Shown here in pieces: positions 1-7,597 of a stretch of 9,154 bases of DNA. Both the position numbers and the translations under genes were made by a program. The DNA comes from an uncultured Eubacteriales bacterium. GTDB lineage: Bacteria; Bacillota; Clostridia; Christensenellales; UBA1242. Position 1 is the first letter of the stretch. Each line of letters starts with the position of its first letter. The notes beneath the pieces are model-generated. The model worked only from the letters and a program-made list of their open reading frames with translations, was not told the DNA's origin and did not search any database. Location: NCBI GenBank assembly GCA_948971535.1, contig CARFEX010000026.1:1-9154 (forward strand). The letters are read 5' to 3'.

Positions 1-1920
1 GGTTTGAATGGTACTCAAGATATTGCTAATATATACAACTGTTTCAACAATCCTGAAGGTCAAAAAATCTTAGTTAAAAACGCAAACTTAAATGATGTTC
101 AAATAAGAGAAGCTAACAAAGATATTTCTGCTATTAAAAATATAACAAAACTTGAAAAAATCAATGTTGCTAATGGGGCTGTTAAAACCGTTACTAATAA
201 TGCAATTAAAGATGCTCTATCTATTGATGATAAAAATTCTAAACTCATAGAAAGCATCATTGATAGTCAAGTCAAAGACATTATGGACAACCCTATAACC
301 AGCCTAACCGCTATAAAGGGCAACCGAATTGAAAAAGTTGAAGATAGTAAGGAATTTGCTGATTTAAAGAAATTCATTTTAAGTAATTACAAAGACGATT
401 TAAATCTTGATAATCTTTCTAAAACTAAGAGAGAAGATGTTTTAAATCGTGCTGCCAAAATGGCATTTGTTAAAACACTTGGAGATGTTAGCAAACTTAA
501 TTCAGAAAATATTATGCAAGCTATCAAAGTTATAAGTAACAACAACCTTGAAGTTATGGCTGAATACAAAGTTCTTCATGACGTATATGAAACTATTGCA
601 TCACAGCAAACTGAAAATAATAAAAACATTGAAGTCGCTGATGAAACAGACCTTACAAAATCTATCGATGCACTCAAAAAACAAAATGAGGAGTTTGTTG
701 AAGCTATACAATATATTGCTGGTGAAACTGCAAATAAAGATAATGGAAAAATGATTTGGGATGGCAACAAAACTAGAGTGTCTCTCTCAGATAAACAAAA
801 GGAAGTTTTAAACAAATTAAACTTTGTAGAAATGCTACTTACTGAAGATAATACTCTCGACTACTCTAAAGACCTTAACTACTCTGATATTTTTAATCGA
901 ATAATAGAAACAATGGATAGTTTAAATATCATTGAGCCTGATAAAGAAGGTAATGGCGGAACTTCTATGCTAGATATGTTGAAAAAAGACTTGGCTCAAC
1001 AAGGTATCAAAGATGGAGATAACCTACAGGAAATCCTTTCAGACCCAAGCAAAGTTCCTTACGGCAAAGTTTTGCGTTTCTTTGATAAAAACAAAGACCT
1101 TGCTTTAAAAAACATTCTTGAAGAAGCTATGAAAGTTTTACCTCCTGAACTTGTAAGTAAAAATAAAAAACAAATTGAGAAAAAAGGTGAAATTACCAAT
1201 GGAAACCTACTAAATTCTATTGATGAAAAAATAGAAGAAACCAAAACTGATATTGCAAGCAAAGCTTCTACAAAAATCAAAGAGACAGTTGACGGCATTG
1301 AAAATAAAACTATTAAAAAGGTTGCAGAAAAGGTCACTTCCCCTATCACTGAACGACTAGATGAACGTATTGACCCTAACAACAAAAATCTTACAGGTGT
1401 TGAAATAAAACAAAAGAGACTCAAATCTCAAAAAGTTAATCAAAAACTTTCTGCCGAAAAAACTCTTAACTTTTTAAAATCTTTATATGAAAAAGACTTA
1501 GATGAAACTAGCGAAAGTGAAAAGGCTGAAATTGAGGCTGAAATCAAAAAATTCACCAACGAAAATACTGAATTATTTGAAAGCTGTGGTTTTGACAAAG
1601 TTCTACCTAAAAAGTTTGTTAATTTGGCAAATTGGGAAAAGACTTTGAATAAAAATCTTGCGAAACAAGTAGAAAAAGTTGGCGACAAAATTAAAACAAA
1701 TACAGCGAAAGTTTATAAAAATCCTTATGCTAAGAATAAGCAAAATCTTAATAGGTTAAGAAAGAAAAATCTTAATACAGCAAAGGAAGCTTTAGAAAAA
1801 AGTACTACAAATAAATATGATAAATTAAAAGAAAAAACAACTTCTCTTTCTGATGTTAAACTTCATGAAACTACTTCTACAAAAACTGCCACTAAAGAAA
1901 CCTCAGAAGAGAAAAGTTGA
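1..1920 (+). CDS. Large lysine-rich helical protein of unknown function, 5' end outside window
   Basis: The reading frame is open from the first base of the window to a TGA at 1918-1920 (about 639 codons). The first possible start is a TTG at 4-6, but no ribosome binding site can be seen and the frame is open before it, so the gene most likely begins upstream. I do not recognise the family. The protein is strongly hydrophilic, rich in Lys, Asn, Glu and Asp, with no hydrophobic stretch long enough for a membrane helix and no signal peptide in the visible part. It reads as long amphipathic, partly coiled-coil helices, with the most charged stretch from about residue 385 onward and a Thr/Ser/Lys-rich, probably disordered tail. 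Only two cysteines are visible (near residues 13 and 531). It lies 24 nt upstream of ychF on the same strand with no terminator between, so it may be co-transcribed. Codon use resembles the neighbours. A structural or scaffold role is only a guess. Confidence 0.8.
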   Translation, partial: GLNGTQDIANIYNCFNNPEGQKILVKNANLNDVQIREANKDISAIKNITKLEKINVANGAVKTVTNNAIKDALSIDDKNSKLIESIIDSQVKDIMDNPITSLTAIKGNRIEKVEDSKEFADLKKFILSNYKDDLNLDNLSKTKREDVLNRAAKMAFVKTLGDVSKLNSENIMQAIKVISNNNLEVMAEYKVLHDVYETIASQQTENNKNIEVADETDLTKSIDALKKQNEEFVEAIQYIAGETANKDNGKMIWDGNKTRVSLSDKQKEVLNKLNFVEMLLTEDNTLDYSKDLNYSDIFNRIIETMDSLNIIEPDKEGNGGTSMLDMLKKDLAQQGIKDGDNLQEILSDPSKVPYGKVLRFFDKNKDLALKNILEEAMKVLPPELVSKNKKQIEKKGEITNGNLLNSIDEKIEETKTDIASKASTKIKETVDGIENKTIKKVAEKVTSPITERLDERIDPNNKNLTGVEIKQKRLKSQKVNQKLSAEKTLNFLKSLYEKDLDETSESEKAEIEAEIKKFTNENTELFESCGFDKVLPKKFVNLANWEKTLNKNLAKQVEKVGDKIKTNTAKVYKNPYAKNKQNLNRLRKKNLNTAKEALEKSTTNKYDKLKEKTTSLSDVKLHETTSTKTATKETSEEKS

Positions 1921-1933
1921 TACTATTTATAAA

Positions 1934-1938
1934 AAGGA
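1934..1938 (+). promoter_or_regulatory. Ribosome binding site of ychF
   Basis: AAGGA lies 6 nt before the ATG at 1945. It fixes the ychF start, which also begins exactly at the conserved MKIGVVGLPNVGKST N-terminus of the family. Confidence 0.7.
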
Positions 1939-1944
1939 ATTATT

Positions 1945-3036
1945 ATGAAAATTGGCGTTGTAGGATTGCCAAACGTGGGAAAAAGCACTCTCTTTAATGC
2001 GATTACTGAAGCAGGCGCAGAGAGTGCTAATTACCCTTTTTGCACAATCGAACCTAATGTGGGAATAGTTGATGTTCCCGACCCAAGACTTGGTGTTTTG
2101 GGCAAACTATACAATACTCAAAAAATCACCCCCGCATCTATCGAATTTGTGGATATTGCAGGTCTTGTTGCTGGAGCAAGCCATGGAGAAGGACTTGGCA
2201 ATAAATTTTTAAGTCACATTCGTGAAGTTGATGCTATCGTACATGTTGTAAGATGCTTTGAAAATGAAAAGATTATCCATGTCAACGGCTCGGTCGACCC
2301 TATTAGAGATATTGAAATTATCAATCTTGAACTTGCACTTTCTGACCTTGAACAGGTTTCAAAAAAGCTTGAAAAGGATGCAAAACTTGTTAAAACTGGT
2401 GACAAAAGCTTGATTGCAAGTGTTGAACTTATGCAGAAAATTAAGGTCGCACTTGAAAACAATCAAATGGCTAGAAATTTAAGCTATTCTGAGGATGAAG
2501 AAAAGTTACTTAAAAATCTTCAACTCCTTACCGCAAAGCCAGTAATCTATGTTGCCAATATTGGCGAAAATGATATTGGAAAAGAAGAAAACTCCTTTGT
2601 AAAAGCCGTTAAAGATTATGCTTCAAAAGAGAATGCAAAGGTCATTTCTCTGTGTGCGAGAATTGAAGAAGAGATTATTTCTCTGCCTATAGAAGAACGT
2701 CAAATGTTTAAAGACGAACTAGGCATAAAAGAAAGTGGGCTTGAAAAATTAGTTACAGCTAGTTATGACCTACTTGGACTTATGAGTTATCTTACTGCTG
2801 GCGAAAAGGAAGTTAGGGCTTGGACAATAAAAAAAGGCACTAAAGCTCCTCAGGCTGCAGGGAAAATTCATACCGACTTTGAAAAGGGGTTTATTAAAGC
2901 TGAAATCGTATCTTATAATGACCTTATCGAAGCTGGAAGTTTTGTAAAAGCTAAAGAAAAAGGAAAAGTCAGAATTGAAGGAAAGGAGTATGTTTTCCAA
3001 GACGGAGATGTAGTTCTTTTCAGATTTAATGTGTAA
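1945..3036 (+). CDS. ychF: YchF/OLA1-family ribosome-associated ATPase
   Basis: The 363 residues match the usual YchF length end to end. The P-loop GLPNVGKST is at residues 7-15, the switch segment YPFCTIEPNVG at 30-40, the G3 motif DIAG at 70-73 followed by the glycine-rich family signature GASHGEGLGN, and the non-canonical G4 NIGE at 205-208. The G4 change is the one that makes this GTPase-like family prefer ATP. A helical coiled-coil insertion occupies about 125-195. The C-terminal TGS domain (about 280-363) carries RAWTIKKGTKAPQAAGKIH and ends in GDVVLFRFNV, both family hallmarks. YchF proteins are cytoplasmic, bind ribosomes and are linked to stress responses and translation initiation fidelity. 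The gene sits at the head of the rRNA-processing genes, with mrnC starting at its stop codon. Identification is secure; the exact physiological role is not settled in the family. Confidence 0.97.
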   Translation: MKIGVVGLPNVGKSTLFNAITEAGAESANYPFCTIEPNVGIVDVPDPRLGVLGKLYNTQKITPASIEFVDIAGLVAGASHGEGLGNKFLSHIREVDAIVHVVRCFENEKIIHVNGSVDPIRDIEIINLELALSDLEQVSKKLEKDAKLVKTGDKSLIASVELMQKIKVALENNQMARNLSYSEDEEKLLKNLQLLTAKPVIYVANIGENDIGKEENSFVKAVKDYASKENAKVISLCARIEEEIISLPIEERQMFKDELGIKESGLEKLVTASYDLLGLMSYLTAGEKEVRAWTIKKGTKAPQAAGKIHTDFEKGFIKAEIVSYNDLIEAGSFVKAKEKGKVRIEGKEYVFQDGDVVLFRFNV

Positions 3037-3040
3037 AATT

Positions 3041-3445
3041 ATGGATAAGAAAGAACTTTTAATTAAACTTTGTCAATCAAACCTACTTTCTCTAGCCTTT
3101 ATTGGCGACAGTATACATACCCAGTATGTTCGAGAATACGTTTTATCTCAAGACATTGGAAATATGGACAATTACCATAAACGAGCATCATATTTTTGCA
3201 AAGCTTCCACTCAAGCTGAAGTTTTGCAGGCTCTTCTCCCCTCTCTTAACGAGGAAGAAAGCTCTATTGTTAAAAGAGCTAGAAATGCTAAACCAAAACA
3301 TCAAGCAAAAAATGCCACTGGAAAAGACTATGCCTATGCAACAGCTTTTGAGGCGTTAATAGGTTACACATATTTAAAAGAGGATAATGAAAGACTTAAT
3401 GAATTGTTAAATCTTTCCTTATCACTAAAAGGAAATACAAAATAA
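3041..3445 (+). CDS. mrnC: Mini-ribonuclease III (23S rRNA maturation)
   Basis: The protein is about 134 aa, the normal size for Mini-III, which is an RNase III catalytic domain without the double-stranded-RNA-binding domain. It acts as a dimer that trims the 5' and 3' ends of 23S precursor rRNA. The acidic RNase III signature appears as LAFIGDSIHTQYVREY (residues 18-33; catalytic Asp23). The second signature is ATAFEALIGYTYL (100-112; Glu104). The conserved RNAK segment is at 81-84. Two starts are possible. ATG 3029 overlaps the ychF stop by 8 nt, and ATG 3041 lies 4 nt after it. Neither has a visible Shine-Dalgarno site, so translation is probably coupled to ychF. I chose 3041 because family members start just before the first helix; 3029 adds only four residues. 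The stop overlaps the rlmB start (TAATG at 3443-3447). The mrnC-rlmB pairing is typical of Bacillota. Confidence 0.93.
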   Translation: MDKKELLIKLCQSNLLSLAFIGDSIHTQYVREYVLSQDIGNMDNYHKRASYFCKASTQAEVLQALLPSLNEEESSIVKRARNAKPKHQAKNATGKDYAYATAFEALIGYTYLKEDNERLNELLNLSLSLKGNTK

Positions 3446-4170
3446 TGTTTATAGAAGGCAAAAATGCAGTTAGGCAAGCTATCGAAAATGGCACTACTAT
3501 CAACAAAGTTATGATAGATAAAAACCTTTCTTCTCGCAAGGACGAACTTGTTTGTCTTATTGCGCAACACAAAATTAAAATAGAATATTTGCCAAAAACT
3601 GTTTTAGACAAGAAATCAAAAACTTCTCACCACCAAGGTTTTATCGCTGAGGCAGTAGACTTTGTTTATAGCGAGTTAGAAGATATTCTCGCCTATGCTG
3701 AAGAAAAAGGTGATGACCCTTTTATAGTGCTTCTTGACGGAATAGAAGACCCACATAACTTTGGTGCTATCATACGTTCTTGCGAATGTGCTGGTGTGCA
3801 TGGTATTATTATTCCAAAAAATCGTGCCTGTACAGTGAATGAAACAGTTATTAGAACAAGCACAGGTGCAATAAGTAATATGAAAATTGCAAAAGTGACC
3901 AATCTTAAAGAAGCGATTGAAACTCTAAAAGAAAATGATGTTTGGGTTTACTCAGCAGAAATCGGCGGTGAAAACTTATACAAACAAAAACTTAATAGAC
4001 GTATTGCAATCATTATTGGCTCTGAGGGCAAGGGAATTAAGCCTAGCATAAAGGCATGCTCTGATGCTGTTTTAACACTCCCATTGCAAGGTAAGGTAAA
4101 CTCACTTAATGCAAGTGTTGCTTGCGGAATCGTAGTATTTGAAGTTCTTAGACAAAAGTTAGAAAATTAG
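3445..4170 (+). CDS. rlmB: 23S rRNA (guanosine-2'-O-)-methyltransferase, RlmB/TrmH family
   Basis: This 241-aa SPOUT enzyme transfers a methyl group from S-adenosylmethionine to a ribose 2'-OH, expected at 23S rRNA G2251 for RlmB. The N-terminal substrate-binding domain (about 1-75, starting FIEGKNAVRQAI and including HHQGF at 62-66) is followed by the SPOUT domain. All three SpoU motifs are present: motif 1 LLDGIEDPHNFGAIIRS (96-112, with Asn105 and catalytic Arg111), motif 2 IIGSEGKGI (190-198, Glu194), and motif 3 LPLQGKVNSLNASVA (212-226), which forms the trefoil knot. The start overlaps the mrnC stop by one base (TAATG), and an AAAAGGA about 11 nt upstream may serve as ribosome binding site. 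RlmB rather than another TrmH-family enzyme is inferred from synteny with mrnC and sigH. The yacP (NYN-domain) gene that often separates rlmB from sigH is absent here. Confidence 0.93.
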   Translation: MFIEGKNAVRQAIENGTTINKVMIDKNLSSRKDELVCLIAQHKIKIEYLPKTVLDKKSKTSHHQGFIAEAVDFVYSELEDILAYAEEKGDDPFIVLLDGIEDPHNFGAIIRSCECAGVHGIIIPKNRACTVNETVIRTSTGAISNMKIAKVTNLKEAIETLKENDVWVYSAEIGGENLYKQKLNRRIAIIIGSEGKGIKPSIKACSDAVLTLPLQGKVNSLNASVACGIVVFEVLRQKLEN

Positions 4171-4173
4171 ACC

Positions 4174-4180
4174 AAGGAGG
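4174..4180 (+). promoter_or_regulatory. Strong ribosome binding site of the sigH-like gene
   Basis: AAGGAGG is a full Shine-Dalgarno core, 6 nt before the ATG at 4187. It is the strongest in the block, suggesting the sigma factor is translated independently of rlmB, which ends 16 nt upstream of the ATG. Confidence 0.75.
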
Positions 4181-4186
4181 AACATT

Positions 4187-4777
4187 ATGACAGACGAAGA
4201 ACTTGTCTTAAAAGCTCAACAAGGCGACCAAACTGCTATGAATGAAATCCTCACAAAATACAAAAGTCTAGTTACCAAAATTTCAAGACACTATTTTCTT
4301 ATTGGTGGTGACGTTGAGGACCTCATTCAAGAGGGAATGATTGGTCTATATCAAGCAATTCAAGGTTTTAAACGTGGTAAAAATGCAACCTTTAAAACTT
4401 TTGCTGTAACTTGCATTAAGCACAAAGTCTACAATACAATAAAAAAAGCAAGCTCTGAAAAAAACACTATCCTTTCTCATGCATTATCCATAAGCGAACA
4501 AGAGGATTTTGATGATGAGGGCAATTCTATGGAAATTGTGCTTTCGTCTGATGCACCAAAGCCAGATGAGCTTGTTATAGAAAAAGAGAATGCGATTGAA
4601 CTTATAGATAAAATCAAAGAAAACTTATCGCCTCTTGAACAGGAAGTTTTGGTTCTTTATTTAAAAGGATATTCTTACAAAGAAATTTCTCAGCTTAGCA
4701 ATACTCCCAAAAAGAGTGTAGATAATGCTCTTACACGTATTAAAAGTAAGCTCCAATTTTTAAAAAAGGAAAATTAA
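4187..4777 (+). CDS. sigH: RNA polymerase sigma factor, SigH-like (sigma-70 family)
   Basis: The 196 residues carry sigma region 2 and region 4 only, the layout of SigH and ECF-type factors. Region 2 spans about 12-90, with a core-binding helix ending in GGDVEDLIQEGMIGLYQAI (40-58) and the -10-reading segment ATFKTFAVTCIKHKVYNTI (67-85). An acidic linker rich in Asp and Glu (about 103-135) separates it from region 4 (about 146-190), where NLSPLEQEVLVLYLKGYSY leads into the -35-binding helix-turn-helix (about 163-187). Start helix, region 2 and the rlmB neighbourhood all fit SigH (Spo0H), which in Bacilli and Clostridia drives transition-phase, competence or early sporulation genes. Whether this organism sporulates cannot be told from the window. 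It may be transcribed with mrnC-rlmB upstream and the synthetase-like gene 3 nt downstream. An ECF-type factor is the less likely alternative. Confidence 0.88.
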   Translation: MTDEELVLKAQQGDQTAMNEILTKYKSLVTKISRHYFLIGGDVEDLIQEGMIGLYQAIQGFKRGKNATFKTFAVTCIKHKVYNTIKKASSEKNTILSHALSISEQEDFDDEGNSMEIVLSSDAPKPDELVIEKENAIELIDKIKENLSPLEQEVLVLYLKGYSYKEISQLSNTPKKSVDNALTRIKSKLQFLKKEN

Positions 4778-4780
4778 TTT

Positions 4781-6796
4781 ATGGAAAATTTTACTCGTCC
4801 TAGACCTTACTGCCCTAAAAAAGCGGTTATAACTAGCGGAATGCCTTATGGCAATAAACTTCTTCACTATGGTCATGTTGGTATGACTGTGCGTGCAGAC
4901 TTTTTTGCTAGATTTATGCGTGATAGAATTGGCAAAGAAAACGTTATATTTGTTTCTGGTACTGATTGTTATGGCTCACCTGCTGTTGAGTCTTTCCGTT
5001 CTTTGAAAGAAAAAGGTATTTTATCAAATGATACAACAATTACCGAATATGTAAAAGGAAACCACATTAAACAAAAGGATATTTTTGAAAAATTTGAAGT
5101 TGGCTTTAACCTTTTTGGTGCTTCCGCCCTTGGTAGAGCTGGTGAAATTCATAAAGAAGTCAGTGACCATTTTGTCACAACTCTTGATAAGAATGGTATG
5201 GTAAGTAAACACTCTTCTTGGCAATTTTATGACAACAAGCATGGCTGTCTTTTAAATGGCAGACAAGTTATAGGTAAATGCCCTATCGAAGGCTGTCAAA
5301 GTGAAAAAGGTTATGCTGATGAATGTGACCTTGGTCATCAATATCTTCCACAAGACCTTATCGACCCTGTTAGCACACTCAGTGGTGAAACTCCTAAGCT
5401 TATCGAAATTGAAAACCTTTATTTTAATCTTGAAAACCAAACTGAGCTTTTAACCGAGTGGATAAATTCCATTGATAGACGTAGCGATACACCTCAATTT
5501 ATGGTTAAAGAAATCAAAGAATTTTTCAAGAAGCCAGAGATTTATATAAAACGAGAATTTTTTGAAAGATTTAATACAGTTAAAGACAAACTCCCAAAAT
5601 TTGTTGAACTTGAACGCAATGAAAAAGCACCTAGCATGACTATCGTATTTGACAAACTTTCAGACCGTGAAAAGGCTTGTGAAATTTTGGCAAAAAATGA
5701 TATTCGTTACAGAACAGGCAAAACTCTTACCCCTTTCCGTTTAACTGGGGATATCGAATGGGGAGTTCCTTGCAGAGAAATTCAAGGGGTAAAAAATCAA
5801 ACATTTTATGTTTGGCCTGAAAGCTTATGGGCTCCAATAACTTTTACAAGAACCTATCTTGAAAGCATAGGCAAGGATGAAAATGAATGGAAGAAATATT
5901 GGTGCAGTAAAGATGCCGAAGTTTATCAATTTATGGGCGAAGATAACCTTTATTTTTATGGTCCTGCTCAACAAGCACTCTTTCTTGCAATGCAAGGCAA
6001 AAACCCTAAGCTTGATGCTGACGAAGGAGAATTACAAGTTACTCGTATTGCTCCAATAAAGTCAATTCTATATATGAATAAAAAGGCAAGCTCTTCTGGT
6101 GCTATCAAACCACCAATGGCAGAAGAATTTTTGGCATACTACACTCCTGAACAGTTTAGAATGCACTTTCTAGGCATGAACCTAGCAAATAATAATGTCA
6201 GTCTTTCTCCAAAAGCTTTCGACCCAGATGCAAAACTCGAGGACCAAGACCCTATGGTAAAAGAAGGCAACCTCCTCACAAATGTATTCAACCGCATTTT
6301 GCGAACACTTTTCTATTCTACTCAAAATAATTTTAATGGAATTATACCTAAATGCAAAGTTGATGATAATGTAATGGCCGATTGCAATAAGGTTATACTT
6401 GATGTTGAAAGATTTATGTTTGATAAAAAGTTCCACCAAGTATATAATGCTCTTGATGTTTTTATTAGAAATATCAACAAATACTGGGTTAAAAATATTA
6501 ACGAAGCAAATTCTGATGAAAAACTAGCATTATTAATAGTAAATACCTTACAGATGATATTTGTTGCAAACACCCTTTTGCATCCAATCGCACCAAGCGG
6601 AACCGAAAATGTTGCCGATTATTTAGGTTTTGATGGAGAGAAATGCTTTAGCTGGAAAAACATCTTTGGTGATTTTTATAAAGTGCTTAAATCAAACTCT
6701 TACAAACTTAAAACATTGTATGAAAAAGAAGACTTTTTCAAACGTCACCAAACCCAACTTGACGAACTTGCTAAAATAAATGCAGATAGGAATTAA
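4781..6796 (+). CDS. Divergent methionyl-tRNA-synthetase-like protein (class I tRNA ligase)
   Basis: This 671-aa class I aminoacyl-tRNA synthetase has a MetRS layout. The Rossmann half begins TSGMPYGNKLLHYGHVG (residues 18-34) with the HIGH-type motif HYGH at 29-32. A connective-peptide domain has a metal-knuckle-like set Cys167, Cys172, Cys182, His186. Next come LTGDIEWGVP (321-330), FYVW (342-345) and FMGED (384-388). An all-helical anticodon-binding domain runs from about 480 to the end. Several hallmarks deviate: the KMSKS loop reads KASSS (435-439), and the region equivalent to FIGKDIVYFHSLFW in E. coli MetRS reads FMGEDNLYFYGPAQ. There is no C-terminal EMAPII-like tRNA-binding domain. 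A segment of about 70 residues between roughly 245 and 315 looks inserted. The ATG is 3 nt after sigH, with AAGGA at 4766-4770. It could be the cell's MetRS, a paralogue, or an enzyme of changed specificity, so I leave out the symbol metG. Confidence 0.85.
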   Translation: MENFTRPRPYCPKKAVITSGMPYGNKLLHYGHVGMTVRADFFARFMRDRIGKENVIFVSGTDCYGSPAVESFRSLKEKGILSNDTTITEYVKGNHIKQKDIFEKFEVGFNLFGASALGRAGEIHKEVSDHFVTTLDKNGMVSKHSSWQFYDNKHGCLLNGRQVIGKCPIEGCQSEKGYADECDLGHQYLPQDLIDPVSTLSGETPKLIEIENLYFNLENQTELLTEWINSIDRRSDTPQFMVKEIKEFFKKPEIYIKREFFERFNTVKDKLPKFVELERNEKAPSMTIVFDKLSDREKACEILAKNDIRYRTGKTLTPFRLTGDIEWGVPCREIQGVKNQTFYVWPESLWAPITFTRTYLESIGKDENEWKKYWCSKDAEVYQFMGEDNLYFYGPAQQALFLAMQGKNPKLDADEGELQVTRIAPIKSILYMNKKASSSGAIKPPMAEEFLAYYTPEQFRMHFLGMNLANNNVSLSPKAFDPDAKLEDQDPMVKEGNLLTNVFNRILRTLFYSTQNNFNGIIPKCKVDDNVMADCNKVILDVERFMFDKKFHQVYNALDVFIRNINKYWVKNINEANSDEKLALLIVNTLQMIFVANTLLHPIAPSGTENVADYLGFDGEKCFSWKNIFGDFYKVLKSNSYKLKTLYEKEDFFKRHQTQLDELAKINADRN

Positions 6797-6812
6797 CATC
6801 CTATCTTTTTTT
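6785..6812 (+). terminator. Intrinsic terminator overlapping the synthetase-like stop codon
   Basis: The stem GATAGG (6785-6790) / CCTATC (6800-6805) is followed by seven T residues (6806-6812). The 9-nt loop contains the TAA stop codon (6794-6796). It probably ends the long operon from the left. Confidence 0.85.
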
Positions 6813-6865
6813 AACTCATTTTTATATATTTTAAAGTTAAATTTTGTTATGTTTCAAATTTTATT

Positions 6866-6893
6866 TTGATATTTTTATTTTTTAGGTTAAACT
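6866..6893 (+). promoter_or_regulatory. Possible promoter of the membrane protein gene
   Basis: TTGATA (6866-6871) and TAAACT (6888-6893) are separated by 16 nt. The -10 is only a 4/6 match to TATAAT. If used, transcription would begin at or next to the ATG at 6900, giving a leaderless mRNA. The whole stretch 6813-6899 is very AT-rich, so chance matches are likely. Confidence 0.35.
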
Positions 6894-6899
6894 ATAAAT

Positions 6900-7568
6900 A
6901 TGATTATCGCTGTATATTCAATTCTTATTTCAGTATGTGTTATTTTGGGTGTGCTTTATTGTATTTTCAAATATGAAAACAATATTATAAATATCTCACT
7001 CAAAACTTTACCTGTGCTTGCTTGCTTAATTCTTGCTCTTGTGAGCGCAAATCTTTCCTCAAACTATGGAGCATTCACTTTATTAGTAACTATAGCCACT
7101 GCAGTGCTTTTGCCATTTGAAACAGTTAAATGTGTCAATCAAGAAAAAAAATTTGATAAAAATGGACTTTTCTTATCTATAACCAATTTTGTTGCTGTAA
7201 TATTATTTTCAGTTGCTGGTCTTTCACTTATCACTTTTACGCCTTGGGGCATGCTTGCAGGTTTGCTTTTTGGTTTGGGTTCAAGCTGTCTATTTATGCT
7301 TTTATCAAAAGGTAGAAAATGGACTTACTATCTAGGCATCACACTAACATTCACCGCAAATTTTGTATTTATATTTCAAGCTATCGCAACAATAATGTTT
7401 TCAAAAGCTTTGTTACTTTCAATTCTTTACCTTACTTCAGCAATTTTAATGACAGCACATAGCTACTGTGGTATATTCTCATCAAGAAATAGAGTAATGT
7501 ATGTTATTTCTGATGCGTTTAGGGTTCTATCTCTTATAGCAATAGCGTCAACTATTTTTCTCGGTTAA
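6900..7568 (+). CDS. Multi-pass integral membrane protein, possibly distantly YhhN/lysoplasmalogenase-like
   Basis: The 222-aa protein is almost entirely hydrophobic, with about eight predicted membrane helices (roughly residues 3-24, 34-52, 57-74, 88-107, 112-131, 139-160, 165-187 and 200-220) joined by short polar loops such as KCVNQEKKFDKNG and SKGRKW. It has no signal peptide beyond the first helix. The helix number, the SLKTLPVLACLILAL segment near residue 33 and the YVISDAFRVLSLIAIAS segment near the C-terminus recall the YhhN family of membrane lysoplasmalogenases. The typical acidic catalytic positions of that family are not obvious, so this is a weak suggestion. The gene is separated from the operon on its left by a terminator and is probably monocistronic. 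The ATG lacks a good ribosome binding site; only AGG at 6884-6886 is nearby, 13 nt away. The TAA overlaps an ATG, but that downstream frame runs through the tRNA and is not believed. Confidence 0.85.
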   Translation: MIIAVYSILISVCVILGVLYCIFKYENNIINISLKTLPVLACLILALVSANLSSNYGAFTLLVTIATAVLLPFETVKCVNQEKKFDKNGLFLSITNFVAVILFSVAGLSLITFTPWGMLAGLLFGLGSSCLFMLLSKGRKWTYYLGITLTFTANFVFIFQAIATIMFSKALLLSILYLTSAILMTAHSYCGIFSSRNRVMYVISDAFRVLSLIAIASTIFLG

Positions 7569-7597
7569 TGCGAAAAAGAAAGAAAGTGAAGTTCAAG

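Noticed and set aside
1059..1424. Minus-strand open frames of 60-121 codons inside the large left gene and inside ychF and the synthetase-like gene
   Set aside because: They lie opposite well-supported coding sequence, have Ser/Phe/Leu-rich compositions typical of complement shadows of Lys/Glu-rich genes, and lack ribosome binding sites.
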